Assembly (NCBI GenBank): GCA_020636095.1
Contig: JACJYN010000003.1
Coordinates: 620,001 to 684,000 of the forward strand
Length of the DNA: 64,000 nucleotides
Direction of reading: 5' to 3'
DNA from: Lewinellaceae bacterium
Lineage (GTDB): Bacteria > Bacteroidota > Bacteroidia > Chitinophagales > Saprospiraceae
Part shown: in pieces, positions 52,661 through 61,661 of the stretch
How positions within the stretch are numbered: position 1 is the first letter of the stretch
How the letters are laid out: each line of letters begins with the position of its first letter
The notes under the pieces: generated by a model
What the model was told of the DNA's origin: nothing
Databases searched by the model: none
The model's input: the letters and a program-made list of their open reading frames with translations, nothing else
Made by a program: the position numbers and the translations under genes

Positions 52661-53071
52661 TCAGGCCGCCTGCTGCATCAACCCCTCAATGATCTCCAGG
52701 ATATCCCGTTTAAAAGCCGCCTTGTCGAAGCCCTTGACCTCGCCCGGCCGTTCCAGGCATTGGAGGAAACCCTCTAATACATATTTATCATATTCCCAGT
52801 CATTCATTTGAACGGCTTTATCGAAATCCAGGTCTATGGACAGGAACCAGCGCTTTCTGCTCTCTATGTAATCATTCTCGTTACCTCTGAGGTTTTCCGG
52901 CAGCTTTTCACTAATGGCTGGACTGTAGGTGATGCCTTCTACTGTATCGCCGTATTTTGAAAGGTCGAGCCTTTCATTGATGTAAGTTATGACCCGGCCT
53001 ACGTTGCCTTTTTTTCTCAAGGCAGGGCTTTTAAAAGATAATATGTGAAATTGTGGCGCTTTCAATTCCAT
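52661..53071 (-). CDS. Probable immunity protein linked to a broken toxin tail
   Basis: A 136-residue cytosolic, mixed alpha-beta protein with acidic character (RRKGNVGRV-like start aside: KKGNVGRVITYINERLDL, NENDYIESRKRWFLSIDLDFDKAVQM, EYDKYVLEGFLQCLERPGEVKG). No known domain was recognised. Its ATG overlaps the TAA of the upstream toxin-like frame (TAATG), the arrangement of toxin-immunity pairs, so it is proposed as the cognate immunity protein. The role is inferred from position only. Confidence 0.55.
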   Translation of the reverse strand: MELKAPQFHILSFKSPALRKKGNVGRVITYINERLDLSKYGDTVEGITYSPAISEKLPENLRGNENDYIESRKRWFLSIDLDFDKAVQMNDWEYDKYVLEGFLQCLERPGEVKGFDKAAFKRDILEIIEGLMQQAA

Positions 53072-53526
53072 TAGCGGTAAATTTTGTTGCCCGGAGGCCG
53101 TTTTAACCAGATACCGGTCCTTTCTAGCCGCATCAGGTTTTCATGATGCTTTTTATATAAGTAGATGCTGTCCAACTAAACCTTAAAACAATAATCCTTT
53201 GTGCCATGATTTTGGTCTATCAACTCGACTTGGTTGAGTTCATATTCCGGATCCTTTTTCCGGGCTTCATAATCGCAGGTTTCTCCGTATTTCCAAACTG
53301 CCCCCGCCCTTAAAAATATGGTTTTTTGTCCATTTGGACAAGAGTAACATGCTCTGTACCCGTCCGTGGTTGCAACAGCAACATACTGAACGCAAGCGTC
53401 GCGTTTCTTCTTATGCTGTTCCAGCTTTTCATGTATCTCAGGAATTACCTGGGGATTCCCCTCTTCATCCAGGTAAACATGCCCCTCCGTTCCTTCAATA
53501 TATTTTCTGGATAGGCCGTCCGCCGT
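53071..53526 (-). pseudogene. GIY-YIG-like polymorphic-toxin C-terminal module with in-frame stop
   Basis: An uninterrupted codon pattern of 152 triplets, broken only by TAG at 53176-53178, and with no Met. It reads RKYIEGTEGHVYLDEEGNP, RDACVQYVAVATTDGYRACY, FLRAGAVWKYGETCDYEARK, NHGTKDYCFKV, stop, LDSIYLYKKHHENLM and finally GIWLKRPPGNKIYR before TAA. WKYGET plus a final RPPGNK block resembles the GIY-YIG-like nuclease tails of Rhs/T9SS-type toxins in Bacteroidota. The 5' side is cut by repeat text (TAAACGGCGGACGGCC). The toxin looks inactivated, with the immunity gene kept. Confidence 0.5.
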
Positions 53527-53618
53527 TTACCGTCAACCAGTAAGTAGGCTGTCCAGCGTCAGAAGGGTAGCCCAGCTTGAACTAAGATCGGCAGACTACC
53601 TCATCTCCCCATTTTCCC

Positions 53619-53626
53619 TACCTTTG
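53619..53626 (+). promoter_or_regulatory. -7 element of thiL
   Basis: TACCTTTG fits TAnnTTTG and lies 85 nt upstream of thiL. No clear -33 TTG. Simple TTATTCGTTATTTG repeat text follows at about 53645. Confidence 0.35.
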
Positions 53627-53710
53627 CACAACCGGAGCACCTTGTTATTCGTTATTTGTTATTCGGGATTCGTTTTACTGCAACCGATAACCGTTACCTA
53701 AGAAAAAAAC

Positions 53711-54778
53711 ATGCCGCAAGACAGTCCACAACAACCCCAGCGCACCGATGTCAACGAACTCGGAGAGTTCGGCCTGATTGATCACCTGACGCAGAACTTC
53801 CCTTTGCGCAATCCTTCTTCCCTAAAGGGGGTTGGCGATGATGCCGCCGTGATCGATAACGGGAAATTCCTAACCGTCGTCTCCACCGATATGCTGGTCG
53901 AGGGCATCCACTTCGACCTGATGTATACGCCCCTGAAGCACCTGGGGTATAAATCCGTCGTCGTCAACCTGTCGGATATCTACGCCATGAACGCCCGGCC
54001 GAAGCAAGTGACGGTCTCTATCGCCCTGTCCAACCGCTTCTCCGTCGAGGCGCTGGACGAAATATACGACGGCATCCGCACCGCTTGTGAGTATTATAAG
54101 GTGGACCTGGTGGGCGGCGACACCACCTCTTCTCCCCGCGGCCTGGTCATCAGCGTGACAGCCATCGGGCAGGGGGTTAAAGACAAGCTTACCTATCGCA
54201 ATGGCGCTAAGGTGGGCGACCTGATCTGCATTACTGGCAACGTAGGCGCCGCCTATCTGGGCCTGCAGCTTCTGGAGCGCGAAAAGCAGGTCTACCTCGC
54301 CAGCCCTGGCGTGCAGCCCGAACTGGAAGGGCACGACTACCTCATCGGCCGGCAGCTCAAACCGGAAGCCCGGCGAGATATGATCGATGCTTTTGAAAAA
54401 AATGAGTTGGTCCCTACTTCCATGATCGATATTTCCGATGGCGTGGCTTCCGAACTGTTTCACATCAGCAAGCAATCCGGTGTAGGGGCCTTGCTGGAGG
54501 AGAGCGGCGTCCCCATCCATCCCGATGCAGCAATGCAGGCCCTGGAGTTTAAACTCGACCCTATCACCTGCGCCCTGAGCGGCGGCGAGGACTACGAACT
54601 GCTCTTCACCATCAACCCGAATGATGTGGATAAGGTAAAATACCTGCCAGATATTTATATTGCAGGCGAGATTGTGCCCAAAGAGGATGGCGTAAAGCTG
54701 AATACCAAGGGAGGCAATCTTCACGATATCCAGGCCCAGGGCTGGCGGCATTTCGATCCATCCAAACTGGTGAGGTGA
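53711..54778 (+). CDS. thiL: Thiamine-monophosphate kinase
   Basis: A 355-residue enzyme that phosphorylates thiamine monophosphate to thiamine diphosphate. ThiL motifs in order: LGEFGLIDHLTQNFP, GVGDDAAVIDNG (metal-binding Asp pair), STDMLVEGIHFDL, GYKSVVVNLSDIYAMNARPKQVTVSIAL, VGGDTTSSP, MIDISDGVASEL and ALSGGEDYELLFTI. Length and motifs are normal. No other thi genes are close. The start lies 85 nt after a -7-like element. Confidence 0.94.
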   Translation: MPQDSPQQPQRTDVNELGEFGLIDHLTQNFPLRNPSSLKGVGDDAAVIDNGKFLTVVSTDMLVEGIHFDLMYTPLKHLGYKSVVVNLSDIYAMNARPKQVTVSIALSNRFSVEALDEIYDGIRTACEYYKVDLVGGDTTSSPRGLVISVTAIGQGVKDKLTYRNGAKVGDLICITGNVGAAYLGLQLLEREKQVYLASPGVQPELEGHDYLIGRQLKPEARRDMIDAFEKNELVPTSMIDISDGVASELFHISKQSGVGALLEESGVPIHPDAAMQALEFKLDPITCALSGGEDYELLFTINPNDVDKVKYLPDIYIAGEIVPKEDGVKLNTKGGNLHDIQAQGWRHFDPSKLVR

Positions 54779-54872
54779 CGCCTTCCCCGTTGGATGCCCT
54801 TTGAAGAAAGGTGTCGCCTCCCATTCATGGCGTCTCCTCCTGCCAATCAGCCATCATGAGCACCCCACAAGT

Positions 54873-54880
54873 TATCTTTG
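54873..54880 (+). promoter_or_regulatory. -7 element of the M28 peptidase gene
   Basis: TATCTTTG, a good TAnnTTTG match, lies 31 nt upstream of the start at 54912. Confidence 0.4.
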
Positions 54881-54911
54881 ATGCTCAGGCAACCGAAAAT
54901 AATTAACATCC

Positions 54912-55925
54912 ATGCAATTAAGAAAATTCTTCCTTCCGTTCGTACTGGCTGCCCTTATTCTGGCCGGCCTTTCCAGTTGCCAGTCCGACGGCAGCGGGCA
55001 GAGCAGCGTCGAAGAAGCGCCGCCGAAGGAAAAAATCCCCGTTCCCAAATTCGAACGGGATTCCGCCTATGTTTTTGTGGAGCGGCAGGTAGCCTTTGGC
55101 CCCCGTGTGCCCAATACGGAAGCCCACCGGCAGTGTAAACAATGGTTGGTGGATCAGTTCAAAGGCTACGGTGCGAAGGTGATCGAACAGGACTTTCAAC
55201 CCATTACCTATACCGGCCTGGTTTTAAAGGCCACCAACATCATTGCCCAATTCAACCCGGAGGCCACCCGGCGCATCGTGCTGGCCGCCCATTGGGATAG
55301 CCGCCCCTTCGCCGATTCGCCCCTCAGCGAAGAACGGCGGGATGAACCCATACTCGGGGCGGATGACGGCGGTAGTGGGGTCGCCGTATTGCTGGAGGTG
55401 GCCCGCCAATTGCAGGCTCACCCGATCGAGATGGGGGTCGACCTGGTTCTCTTCGACGCGGAGGACTACGGCGAGAGCGGGGGCGAACGCGCCGAGACCT
55501 ACGCGCTGGGCTCCCAGTACTGGGCCCGCAACCTGCATGTGAGCGGCAAGCAGCGGCCCAAATACGGCATCCTTCTGGATATGGTCGGCGCCCGGGGCGC
55601 CCGCTTTCCTCAGGAATACTACTCTGTACAGTTTGCACCACAGGTCGTAAGAAAGGTTTGGAAACTGGCCCAGAACATGGGCTACGGCAACTATTTCGTC
55701 AATGATTCCGGCGGCGGCATCACCGACGATCATTACTTCGTCAACACCATCGCCAAGATACCTATGATCGACATCATCAACCGGCAGCAGGGGCCCCAGA
55801 CTGGCTTTGGCGAACACTGGCATACCCATAATGACAATATGGACATCATCGACCCCCGTACCTTGCGGGCAGTCGGACAGGTACTGCTGGCGGTCGTGTA
55901 CAGGGAGGCGAATGGGGATTTTTGA
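54912..55925 (+). CDS. M28-family lipoprotein peptidase or glutaminyl cyclase
   Basis: A 337-residue lipoprotein (Cys23, GLSSC) with an M28 zinc-hydrolase fold. Metal and catalytic residues are visible: LAAHWDSRPFAD, GADDGGSGVAVLLEVAR, LVLFDAEDYGESG, LLDMVGARGARFPQEYYS and FGEHWHTHNDNMDII. The FADSP and GEHWHTHND blocks are shared with bacterial type II glutaminyl cyclases, which cyclise N-terminal Gln of exported proteins, an activity known in Bacteroidota. Peptidase versus cyclase cannot be decided by eye. Confidence 0.82.
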   Translation: MQLRKFFLPFVLAALILAGLSSCQSDGSGQSSVEEAPPKEKIPVPKFERDSAYVFVERQVAFGPRVPNTEAHRQCKQWLVDQFKGYGAKVIEQDFQPITYTGLVLKATNIIAQFNPEATRRIVLAAHWDSRPFADSPLSEERRDEPILGADDGGSGVAVLLEVARQLQAHPIEMGVDLVLFDAEDYGESGGERAETYALGSQYWARNLHVSGKQRPKYGILLDMVGARGARFPQEYYSVQFAPQVVRKVWKLAQNMGYGNYFVNDSGGGITDDHYFVNTIAKIPMIDIINRQQGPQTGFGEHWHTHNDNMDIIDPRTLRAVGQVLLAVVYREANGDF

Positions 55926-56108
55926 ACGGCGGACAGATCGAAAGCGGAAGCAATATGCCGGGCTTTGATTTTTCAAATTTCCGGGTTACATTTATAATCT
56001 CCCTGACGAGCCATTTCAAACGAGCTCTTAAGCTGCCAGAATTCCGAACAACGCCCGTCTGATTCAGCCGGGCAAAAATAACAAATAACGAATTCCCCCT
56101 GCCCAACC

Positions 56109-57563
56109 ATGACACCAGATAAGTACATCAAGAATTACATCGACGGCGCCCTGGCGCCGGCCATCTCCGGGGCCTACCTGGACAATTCCAACCCCGCAAC
56201 CGGCAAGGTGTACAGCCACTTGCCCGACTCGGATGAGCAGGACGTGCAGCGAGCTGTGGAAGCCGCCGGGCGCGCCTTTCGGGAATGGTCGATGGCGGAG
56301 CCGCGCACGCGGTTTTTGCTGTTGATGCGCATTGCCGACATCATCGAGCAGAACATGGAGGCCTTTGCCCGCGCCGAGACGGTGGACAGTGGCAAGCCTT
56401 TGTCCATGTCAATGAGTGTAGATATTCCGAGAGCGCAGTCCAATTTCCGCTTTTTTGCTACTTCCGTCATGCAGTTTGGTTCCGAGTCGCACCACATGGC
56501 GGGAGAGGCGATCAATTACACCCTGCGCCAGCCGCTGGGGGTCGTGGGTTGCATCTCTCCGTGGAACCTGCCACTGTACCTCTTTACCTGGAAGATTGCT
56601 CCGGCGCTGGCCACCGGCAATTGCGTGGTGGCCAAACCTTCAGAGTTGACGCCCATGACCGCTTATCTGCTCTCCAAGGCCTGTATTGAGGCGGGCCTGC
56701 CGGCGGGAGTGCTCAATATCGTTCACGGGCTGGGCCCCAAAGCCGGGCAAGCCATCGTGGAACACCCGAAAGTGAAAGCCATTTCCTTTACCGGCGGTAC
56801 TACTACCGGCCAGCAGATCGCCCGGACGGCGGCGCCGGTGTTCAAGAAGCTGTCTTTGGAGTTGGGTGGAAAAAACCCCAACATCATTTTTGCCGACTGC
56901 AATTTCGATGAAATGATGGTGGCCACCCTGCGGTCTTCCTTTTCCAACAACGGGCAAATCTGCCTGTGTGGCTCCCGCATTTACGTGGAACGCCCCTTGT
57001 ACGCGCAATTCCGGGAAGAACTGGTCAAGCGCACTCAATTTCTGAAGGTCGGCGACCCCTTCTCCACCGTGACTGACCTGGGCGCGCTGGTGTCCCAACA
57101 GCATCTGGAAAAGGTACAGAACTACCTTTCTCTGGCGGAGGTGGAAGGGGGCACCATCCTCTGCGGCGGCAACCGCCTGGAGATGCAGGGCGAGTTTGAA
57201 AATGGTTACTTCCTGCGGCCGGCAGTAGTCGAGGGCCTGCCTCTGGAATGCCGCACTAATCAGGAAGAAATCTTTGGCCCGGTAGTGACCATTGCCCCTT
57301 TTGATACCGAAGAGGAGGCTGTTGCCCTTGCCAACGGCACCCGCTATGGCCTTTCGGCTACTGTTTGGACGCAGGACATCTCCCGGGCCAACCGGGTAGC
57401 CGAGCGGTTGCAGGCGGGCATTGTATGGGTGAATTGCTGGATGCTGCGCGACCTGCGCACACCATTTGGAGGCGTTAAATATTCAGGGGTGGGCCGTGAA
57501 GGTGGATTCGAAGCCCTGCGGTTTTTCACAGAGCCTAAAAATGTATGTGTAAAATACGGGTAG
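56109..57563 (+). CDS. Aldehyde dehydrogenase, aminomuconate/hydroxymuconate-semialdehyde type
   Basis: A 484-residue NAD(P)-dependent aldehyde dehydrogenase with complete motifs: PWNLPLYLFTWKIAPALATGNCVVAKPSELTP, FTGGTTTGQQIARTA, the catalytic Glu in LELGGKNPNIIF and the Cys in NNGQICLCGSRIYV (near residue 284), then EEIFGPVVTI and TPFGGVKYSGVGREGG. The GQICLCGSRI active-site text matches 2-aminomuconate and 2-hydroxymuconate semialdehyde dehydrogenases (kynurenine or aromatic degradation). No pathway partner genes are nearby, so the substrate is tentative. Confidence 0.85.
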   Translation: MTPDKYIKNYIDGALAPAISGAYLDNSNPATGKVYSHLPDSDEQDVQRAVEAAGRAFREWSMAEPRTRFLLLMRIADIIEQNMEAFARAETVDSGKPLSMSMSVDIPRAQSNFRFFATSVMQFGSESHHMAGEAINYTLRQPLGVVGCISPWNLPLYLFTWKIAPALATGNCVVAKPSELTPMTAYLLSKACIEAGLPAGVLNIVHGLGPKAGQAIVEHPKVKAISFTGGTTTGQQIARTAAPVFKKLSLELGGKNPNIIFADCNFDEMMVATLRSSFSNNGQICLCGSRIYVERPLYAQFREELVKRTQFLKVGDPFSTVTDLGALVSQQHLEKVQNYLSLAEVEGGTILCGGNRLEMQGEFENGYFLRPAVVEGLPLECRTNQEEIFGPVVTIAPFDTEEEAVALANGTRYGLSATVWTQDISRANRVAERLQAGIVWVNCWMLRDLRTPFGGVKYSGVGREGGFEALRFFTEPKNVCVKYG

Positions 57564-57575
57564 TTCGTCGAACAA

Positions 57576-57607
57576 AATAAACCTAACAATATGTTGTCAG
57601 GTTTATT
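57576..57607 (+). terminator. Hairpin terminator after aldehyde dehydrogenase
   Basis: AATAAACCT (57576-57584) pairs with AGGTTTATT (57599-57607) around a 14-nt loop that can extend the stem (ACA/TGT), 13 nt after the stop. A TATTCTTCCCC run follows. Confidence 0.65.
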
Positions 57608-57721
57608 ATTCTTCCCCACAGGGAAATTAACATCTTTCCACTTTTCTGGTGGAGATTTCCACCGGGTTACCAACAAAAGCAGGGCTATGCCTGTGGATAT
57701 TTTTTCTTGTCTTAAAACTAA

Positions 57722-58190
57722 CTTTTAAGGCGAATTTCTTGCCTTTCCGGCTGAATCTTCGCAACTTTGTATGTTAGACGGTAAGACGGGCTCAACTAGG
57801 AGTTTTTCCAACCCAACTTTAGAGACTGAATCACAGCGTTATGCTTTTCGACGTAAAGTGATGCCAGAGAAAACCAGCAGCTAATTTTGCTTCTTCGTCC
57901 TGCTTTTGCAGCCCGGTAAAGAAGCCTTAGCCATTCCAGCTTGCAGCATAGCAGCAAGGGGAATTTGCCCCTGAACCTTGAACGTAGGTATTAAGACGAC
58001 AATCAACACCTGCCATCGGAGTGATCGTAACTTACTTTGGTCACTATGGAAGGTTACGCTAAGCCCCGCTTATTCGAACCAATTGACCCTATCTATATTC
58101 GCCGGCGGGTAGCGCGCCCACTGAGCAATATGCCGGACAGCTTGAAAATGAGAGCTTTGGCGCACAGGTTTTGAACAACTGCTCCACGGG
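57722..58190. other. Unexplained gene-free stretch with hairpins
   Basis: About 470 nt without a plausible protein gene. Several hairpins are visible: AGGGGAATTTGCCCCT near 57958, CTTGC...GCAAG near 57940 and GTGATC...GGTCAC near 58020. It could be a structured RNA or a long leader of the TPR gene at 58248. It matches no RNA family I can recognise (not tmRNA, RNase P RNA or 6S RNA by eye). Confidence 0.3.
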
Positions 58191-58247
58191 AGAATTTCTT
58201 TAATAGGCTTTGAAGGGAACTACATACAATCTAAAAAAGGCAGCACG

Positions 58248-59270
58248 ATGACTTACAAGACTATTTTTTCCGGACAGCTCGAATTTGGCACTGAGCGAAG
58301 CTTCGAACGGGTCCAGCAAATGTTCGAGCACAGAGCCGAAAACTACTATCGGCAGGTTCTTCTCATTAAGCAGGAAGACATATTTATCGAGGAAAGCCGG
58401 ACGCTCGAAATTCCCCGCCTCATTACCATGGCTACGGAAAAAGAATGGCGCAACACCATCAATATGATCGAATTCATCGTCCAGTACGCCATTGCCGGCG
58501 ACCTCAGCGCCTGGATGGTGGAAGAGGGCAAGGTCATTGGCCATCGCCACGTCGAACCTAAAGGAGACAAAGCTGCGGTGCAGGCTTTTCTGCGCGGCAG
58601 AGAACTGGTTAAAGAATCGGGCAAGGAAGAAGAAGCTATGAAAGCGCTTAGCCGCGCGATCGACAAGTTTGCCCGCCACGCCAAAGCTTACGAACGCCGG
58701 GGCTTCGTCAACTATCAATTGCGCAATTATCAGGATGCCCTCTACGATTATTCCAAGAGTATCGATATCAATCCCGATTCCGCTGAACCCTATCTGGGCA
58801 GGGCAATCGTGAAAATAACGATGGAGGACTACAAAGGCGCCATCCTGGATTTGGCTGCCGCTATCAAGGGTTCCATTCCTCTACAGCCACTTTACTGGCA
58901 GTGCCGCCGCATTAAAGCCGATTGCCATCTAAAACTCGAAGAATACGAAAAAGCGGCAACAGAGCTTAAGTTCTTTACCAAGCGGGCGTTTACAGCCGAA
59001 GACCCCAACTACCGCTGGCGCAAACGTTCCTTTTTTAACTACGGCCGCGCCCTGCTGGAAACCGGTAAATATGCGGATTCTATCAAAGCGTTCGATGAGG
59101 CTATGAGCATTGACGGCCCTGCCGATGAGATCGCCGATGCAGAGCAATTGCTCTATCGCGGTATCGCCCTTAAAAAGGCCGGCAAAGGGGGGTTTAAAAA
59201 GGACTGGGAAGAAGCCGCCAACCGGGGTTCCAAACGGGCAGCGGAACTGCTGCAGCAGGCTGCAGCATAA
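58248..59270 (+). CDS. Cytosolic TPR protein of unknown function
   Basis: A 340-residue protein without signal peptide. Residues 1-115 form an alpha-beta domain (IFSGQLEFGTERSFERVQQMFEHRAENYYRQVLL, EKEWRNTINMIEFIVQYAIAGDLSAW) not recognised. From about 118 there are TPR units (EEAMKALSRAIDKFARHAKAYERRGFVNYQL, YQDALYDYSKSIDINPDSAEPYLGRAI, YADSIKAFDEAMSIDG), ending with a Sel1-like KKDWEEAANRGSKRAAELL. A scaffold or adaptor role is possible. A strong terminator follows. Confidence 0.68.
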   Translation: MTYKTIFSGQLEFGTERSFERVQQMFEHRAENYYRQVLLIKQEDIFIEESRTLEIPRLITMATEKEWRNTINMIEFIVQYAIAGDLSAWMVEEGKVIGHRHVEPKGDKAAVQAFLRGRELVKESGKEEEAMKALSRAIDKFARHAKAYERRGFVNYQLRNYQDALYDYSKSIDINPDSAEPYLGRAIVKITMEDYKGAILDLAAAIKGSIPLQPLYWQCRRIKADCHLKLEEYEKAATELKFFTKRAFTAEDPNYRWRKRSFFNYGRALLETGKYADSIKAFDEAMSIDGPADEIADAEQLLYRGIALKKAGKGGFKKDWEEAANRGSKRAAELLQQAAA

Positions 59271-59313
59271 ACGCCCTTCCGGAAAGGTTGACACCGTTGC
59301 TAGCGCCGAACGC

Positions 59314-59358
59314 ACGAGAGCCATCCCAAACCAGGTTTTGGGGTGGCTCTCGTTTTTT
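59314..59358 (+). terminator. Intrinsic terminator after TPR gene
   Basis: ACGAGAGCCATCCC (59314-59327) pairs with GGGGTGGCTCTCGT (59340-59353, one G-U) around a 12-nt loop, followed by TTTTTT. Confidence 0.9.
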
Positions 59359-59433
59359 GTAAGCCGTGTCTTCTCACATAACTTCCTACCTGTTCAAGCG
59401 TTATGTAATAACGAAGAGAAAACCAATCAAACT

Positions 59434-61401
59434 ATGCCTTACCGCCTTTTCTCAACGCTGGCCTTTTTTCTGAGTATCAGCTTCAGCCTTTCCGCCCAGC
59501 AGTACCTCACCGAACGCGATGTGTCGGGCAAAGTCCAAAAGTTATACGAAGAAGCGCGGCAGCACCTCAATGCCGTCCGCAACGCTGAGGCATTAGATGC
59601 TTTAGAAAAAGCCCTGCAAAAAGAACCTGCTTTCATCGACGCCCGCCTGATGTACGCCGACCTCAATCTGCAGATGGAAAGGTACAGCCAGGCAGAGGAA
59701 GCCTTCGAGCAGGCGCTTACTCTCGGCCCGAACTACGCACCGCTGGCCTACTTCCTGGCCGCTCAGGCAGAATTTGAACAACAGAAATTTGAAGAGGCAG
59801 CCGGGCATCTGGAGCAGTACCTCCAGTCGGGAAAAGCCAAAGGCAACCGAAAAACGGAAGCTGAACGCCTGCTGGCCAGTGCCCGCCTGGCTGCTAATGC
59901 CCGCAATCATCCTATGCCCTTCCACCCTGAAAGCCTGGGGCCGGGCGTCAACACAGAACTGCCCGAGTATTTACCCGCCCTTACTGCCGATGGAGAAAAA
60001 CTGGTCTTTGTGCGGGTCGTTGACAGGCAGGAGGATTTCTATCTTAGCCAAAAGAAAAACGGCCGTTGGGAAGAGGCCATCCCCCTGGAGAATATCAACC
60101 ACCCTCAACTGAGCGAAGGCGCTCAAAGCATCGCCGCCAACGGCAAGTCCATCGTGTTTACCGCCTGTGAGCGGAAAGGAGGCCTGGGGCGTTGTGACCT
60201 CTACATCACCGAAATGAAAAACGGCGATTGGCAGCCCGCCCGAAACCTGGGCAGCCCCATTAATACTAAGGGGTGGGAATCCCAACCGTCTCTTTCCGCT
60301 GATGGCCAGACCCTGTACTTCGTCAGCGACCGGCAGGGAGGGCAGGGGCTGATCGATATCTGGGTGAGCCGCAAGGATGCTGCGGGTCATTGGGCCGAGC
60401 CCCAGAACCTGGGGCCAACGATCAACACCGCCGAACGGGAGCAGGCTCCCTTCATCCACCCGGATGGACAGACGCTGTATTTTATGTCGGACGGCCACCC
60501 CAGCCTGGGGGGGTTCGATATTTTCTTTTCCCGCCTCCAGCCCGATGGCAGCTGGAGTACGCCTCAAAATCTGGGCTATCCCATCAATACCGAAGCCAAT
60601 GAAGGCGCCTTCATCGTCAGCCTTGACGGCCGCACCGCCTACTTTTCCACTGACCGCGCCGGGGTGGTGGATAGCCTGATGCCCGAAGACAGGAAGCTGC
60701 TGCGCCGCGCTTCGGATATCTATAGCTTTGAGCTCTATCCGGAAGCCCGGCCAAGGCCGGTGACTTATGTGAAAGCCGTCGTCCGCGAGGCCGGCACGCG
60801 CCGCCCGCTCATCGCAGAAGTAGACTTCATCAAACTGAAAAGCGGCCAGAGCTATGTACAGGCCCGTACGGATGAGGAGGGAGAATTCCTGGTGGTGCTG
60901 CCCATCGGTGAAGACTATGCACTCAATGTCTCGAAGCCCGGGTACCTGTTCCACTCGGAAAATTTCGCCCTGGCGGAGGCCGGGAGCCTGGCCAAGCCTT
61001 TCCTGCTGGAGATCGAACTCTCTCCCATTTCCGAACCCACGGCTGAGGCGCCTGCCGCCAAACCGGTCATCCTGAAAAACGTATTCTTCGAAACGGGCTC
61101 CGCTGCTTTGCTCCCGGAGTCCACCGCCGAACTTACCCGCCTGAAGGGCCTGATGGATGAGAATCCCGGCCTGACAATCCGCATCAACGGCCATACCGAT
61201 AATGTAGGTTCAGTAGAGGATAACCAACTGCTCTCAGAAAACCGGGCCAAAGCGGTTTATGATTTTCTGGTGGAAAAAGGGATTGCCAGGGAGCGGCTGC
61301 GGTATAAAGGTTTTGGAGAAAGCGAGCCGATTGCCTCCAACGATACGCCGGAGGGCCGGCAAGAGAACCGGAGGACGGAGTTTGAGGTGGTGCGGGAATA
61401 A
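59434..61401 (+). CDS. PorE-like TPR-PD40-carboxypeptidase-OmpA protein
   Basis: From ATG 59434 (MPYRLFSTLAFFLSISFSLSAQ) this is a 655-residue envelope protein. Domains in order: signal peptide, TPR (about 30-145), PD40/WD40 propeller (about 165-420: YLPALTADGEKLVFVRVVDR, QPSLSADGQTLYFVSDRQGG, QAPFIHPDGQTLYFMSDGHP), carboxypeptidase-like domain (about 445-525) and OmpA domain (about 545-655: KNVFFETGSAALLPES, NGHTDNVGSVEDNQLLSENRA). The same order defines PorE, which anchors the T9SS PorK-N ring to peptidoglycan. Bacteroidota have several paralogues, so PorE itself is not certain. Confidence 0.78.
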   Translation: MPYRLFSTLAFFLSISFSLSAQQYLTERDVSGKVQKLYEEARQHLNAVRNAEALDALEKALQKEPAFIDARLMYADLNLQMERYSQAEEAFEQALTLGPNYAPLAYFLAAQAEFEQQKFEEAAGHLEQYLQSGKAKGNRKTEAERLLASARLAANARNHPMPFHPESLGPGVNTELPEYLPALTADGEKLVFVRVVDRQEDFYLSQKKNGRWEEAIPLENINHPQLSEGAQSIAANGKSIVFTACERKGGLGRCDLYITEMKNGDWQPARNLGSPINTKGWESQPSLSADGQTLYFVSDRQGGQGLIDIWVSRKDAAGHWAEPQNLGPTINTAEREQAPFIHPDGQTLYFMSDGHPSLGGFDIFFSRLQPDGSWSTPQNLGYPINTEANEGAFIVSLDGRTAYFSTDRAGVVDSLMPEDRKLLRRASDIYSFELYPEARPRPVTYVKAVVREAGTRRPLIAEVDFIKLKSGQSYVQARTDEEGEFLVVLPIGEDYALNVSKPGYLFHSENFALAEAGSLAKPFLLEIELSPISEPTAEAPAAKPVILKNVFFETGSAALLPESTAELTRLKGLMDENPGLTIRINGHTDNVGSVEDNQLLSENRAKAVYDFLVEKGIARERLRYKGFGESEPIASNDTPEGRQENRRTEFEVVRE

Positions 61402-61520
61402 GAGAGGCTTGTTGAATTGTGCTATATTGTTAGGCATTATCTGCTTGGGGAAGATTTTTTTAAATTGCAGCCACGGAAATATATAGCTGTTTTTTTGGGA
61501 AGTATTGCTGGCAGTAACCG

Positions 61521-61661
61521 ATGGGACAATGGGTTTCAAAAAAGTCAAGCAACAACGTAACCTTTTCCGAAGATAACAAATATAGATTTGACGAGGATAG
61601 TAGAAAAGCCAATCGAAGAAGCAGTGAAAAATCGATGAAAGATTTCAATCAGATAACATGA
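61521..61661 (+). CDS. Small basic ORF overlapping the anti-sigma-like gene
   Basis: A 46-residue frame (MGQWVSKKSSNNVTF, DNKYRFDEDSRKANRRSSEK, SMKDFNQIT) whose TGA overlaps the ATG of the next gene (ATGA). The arrangement suggests translational coupling. Anti-sigma genes usually follow a sigma-factor gene, so this could be a small regulator or the relic of a sigma-factor 3' end. No homology is claimed. Confidence 0.35.
   Translation: MGQWVSKKSSNNVTFSEDNKYRFDEDSRKANRRSSEKSMKDFNQIT

Noticed and set aside
57722..58190. tmRNA, RNase P RNA or 6S RNA
   Set aside because: No CCA-type 3' end, no tag-peptide frame ending in ALAA and no recognisable P4 or bubble consensus were seen.
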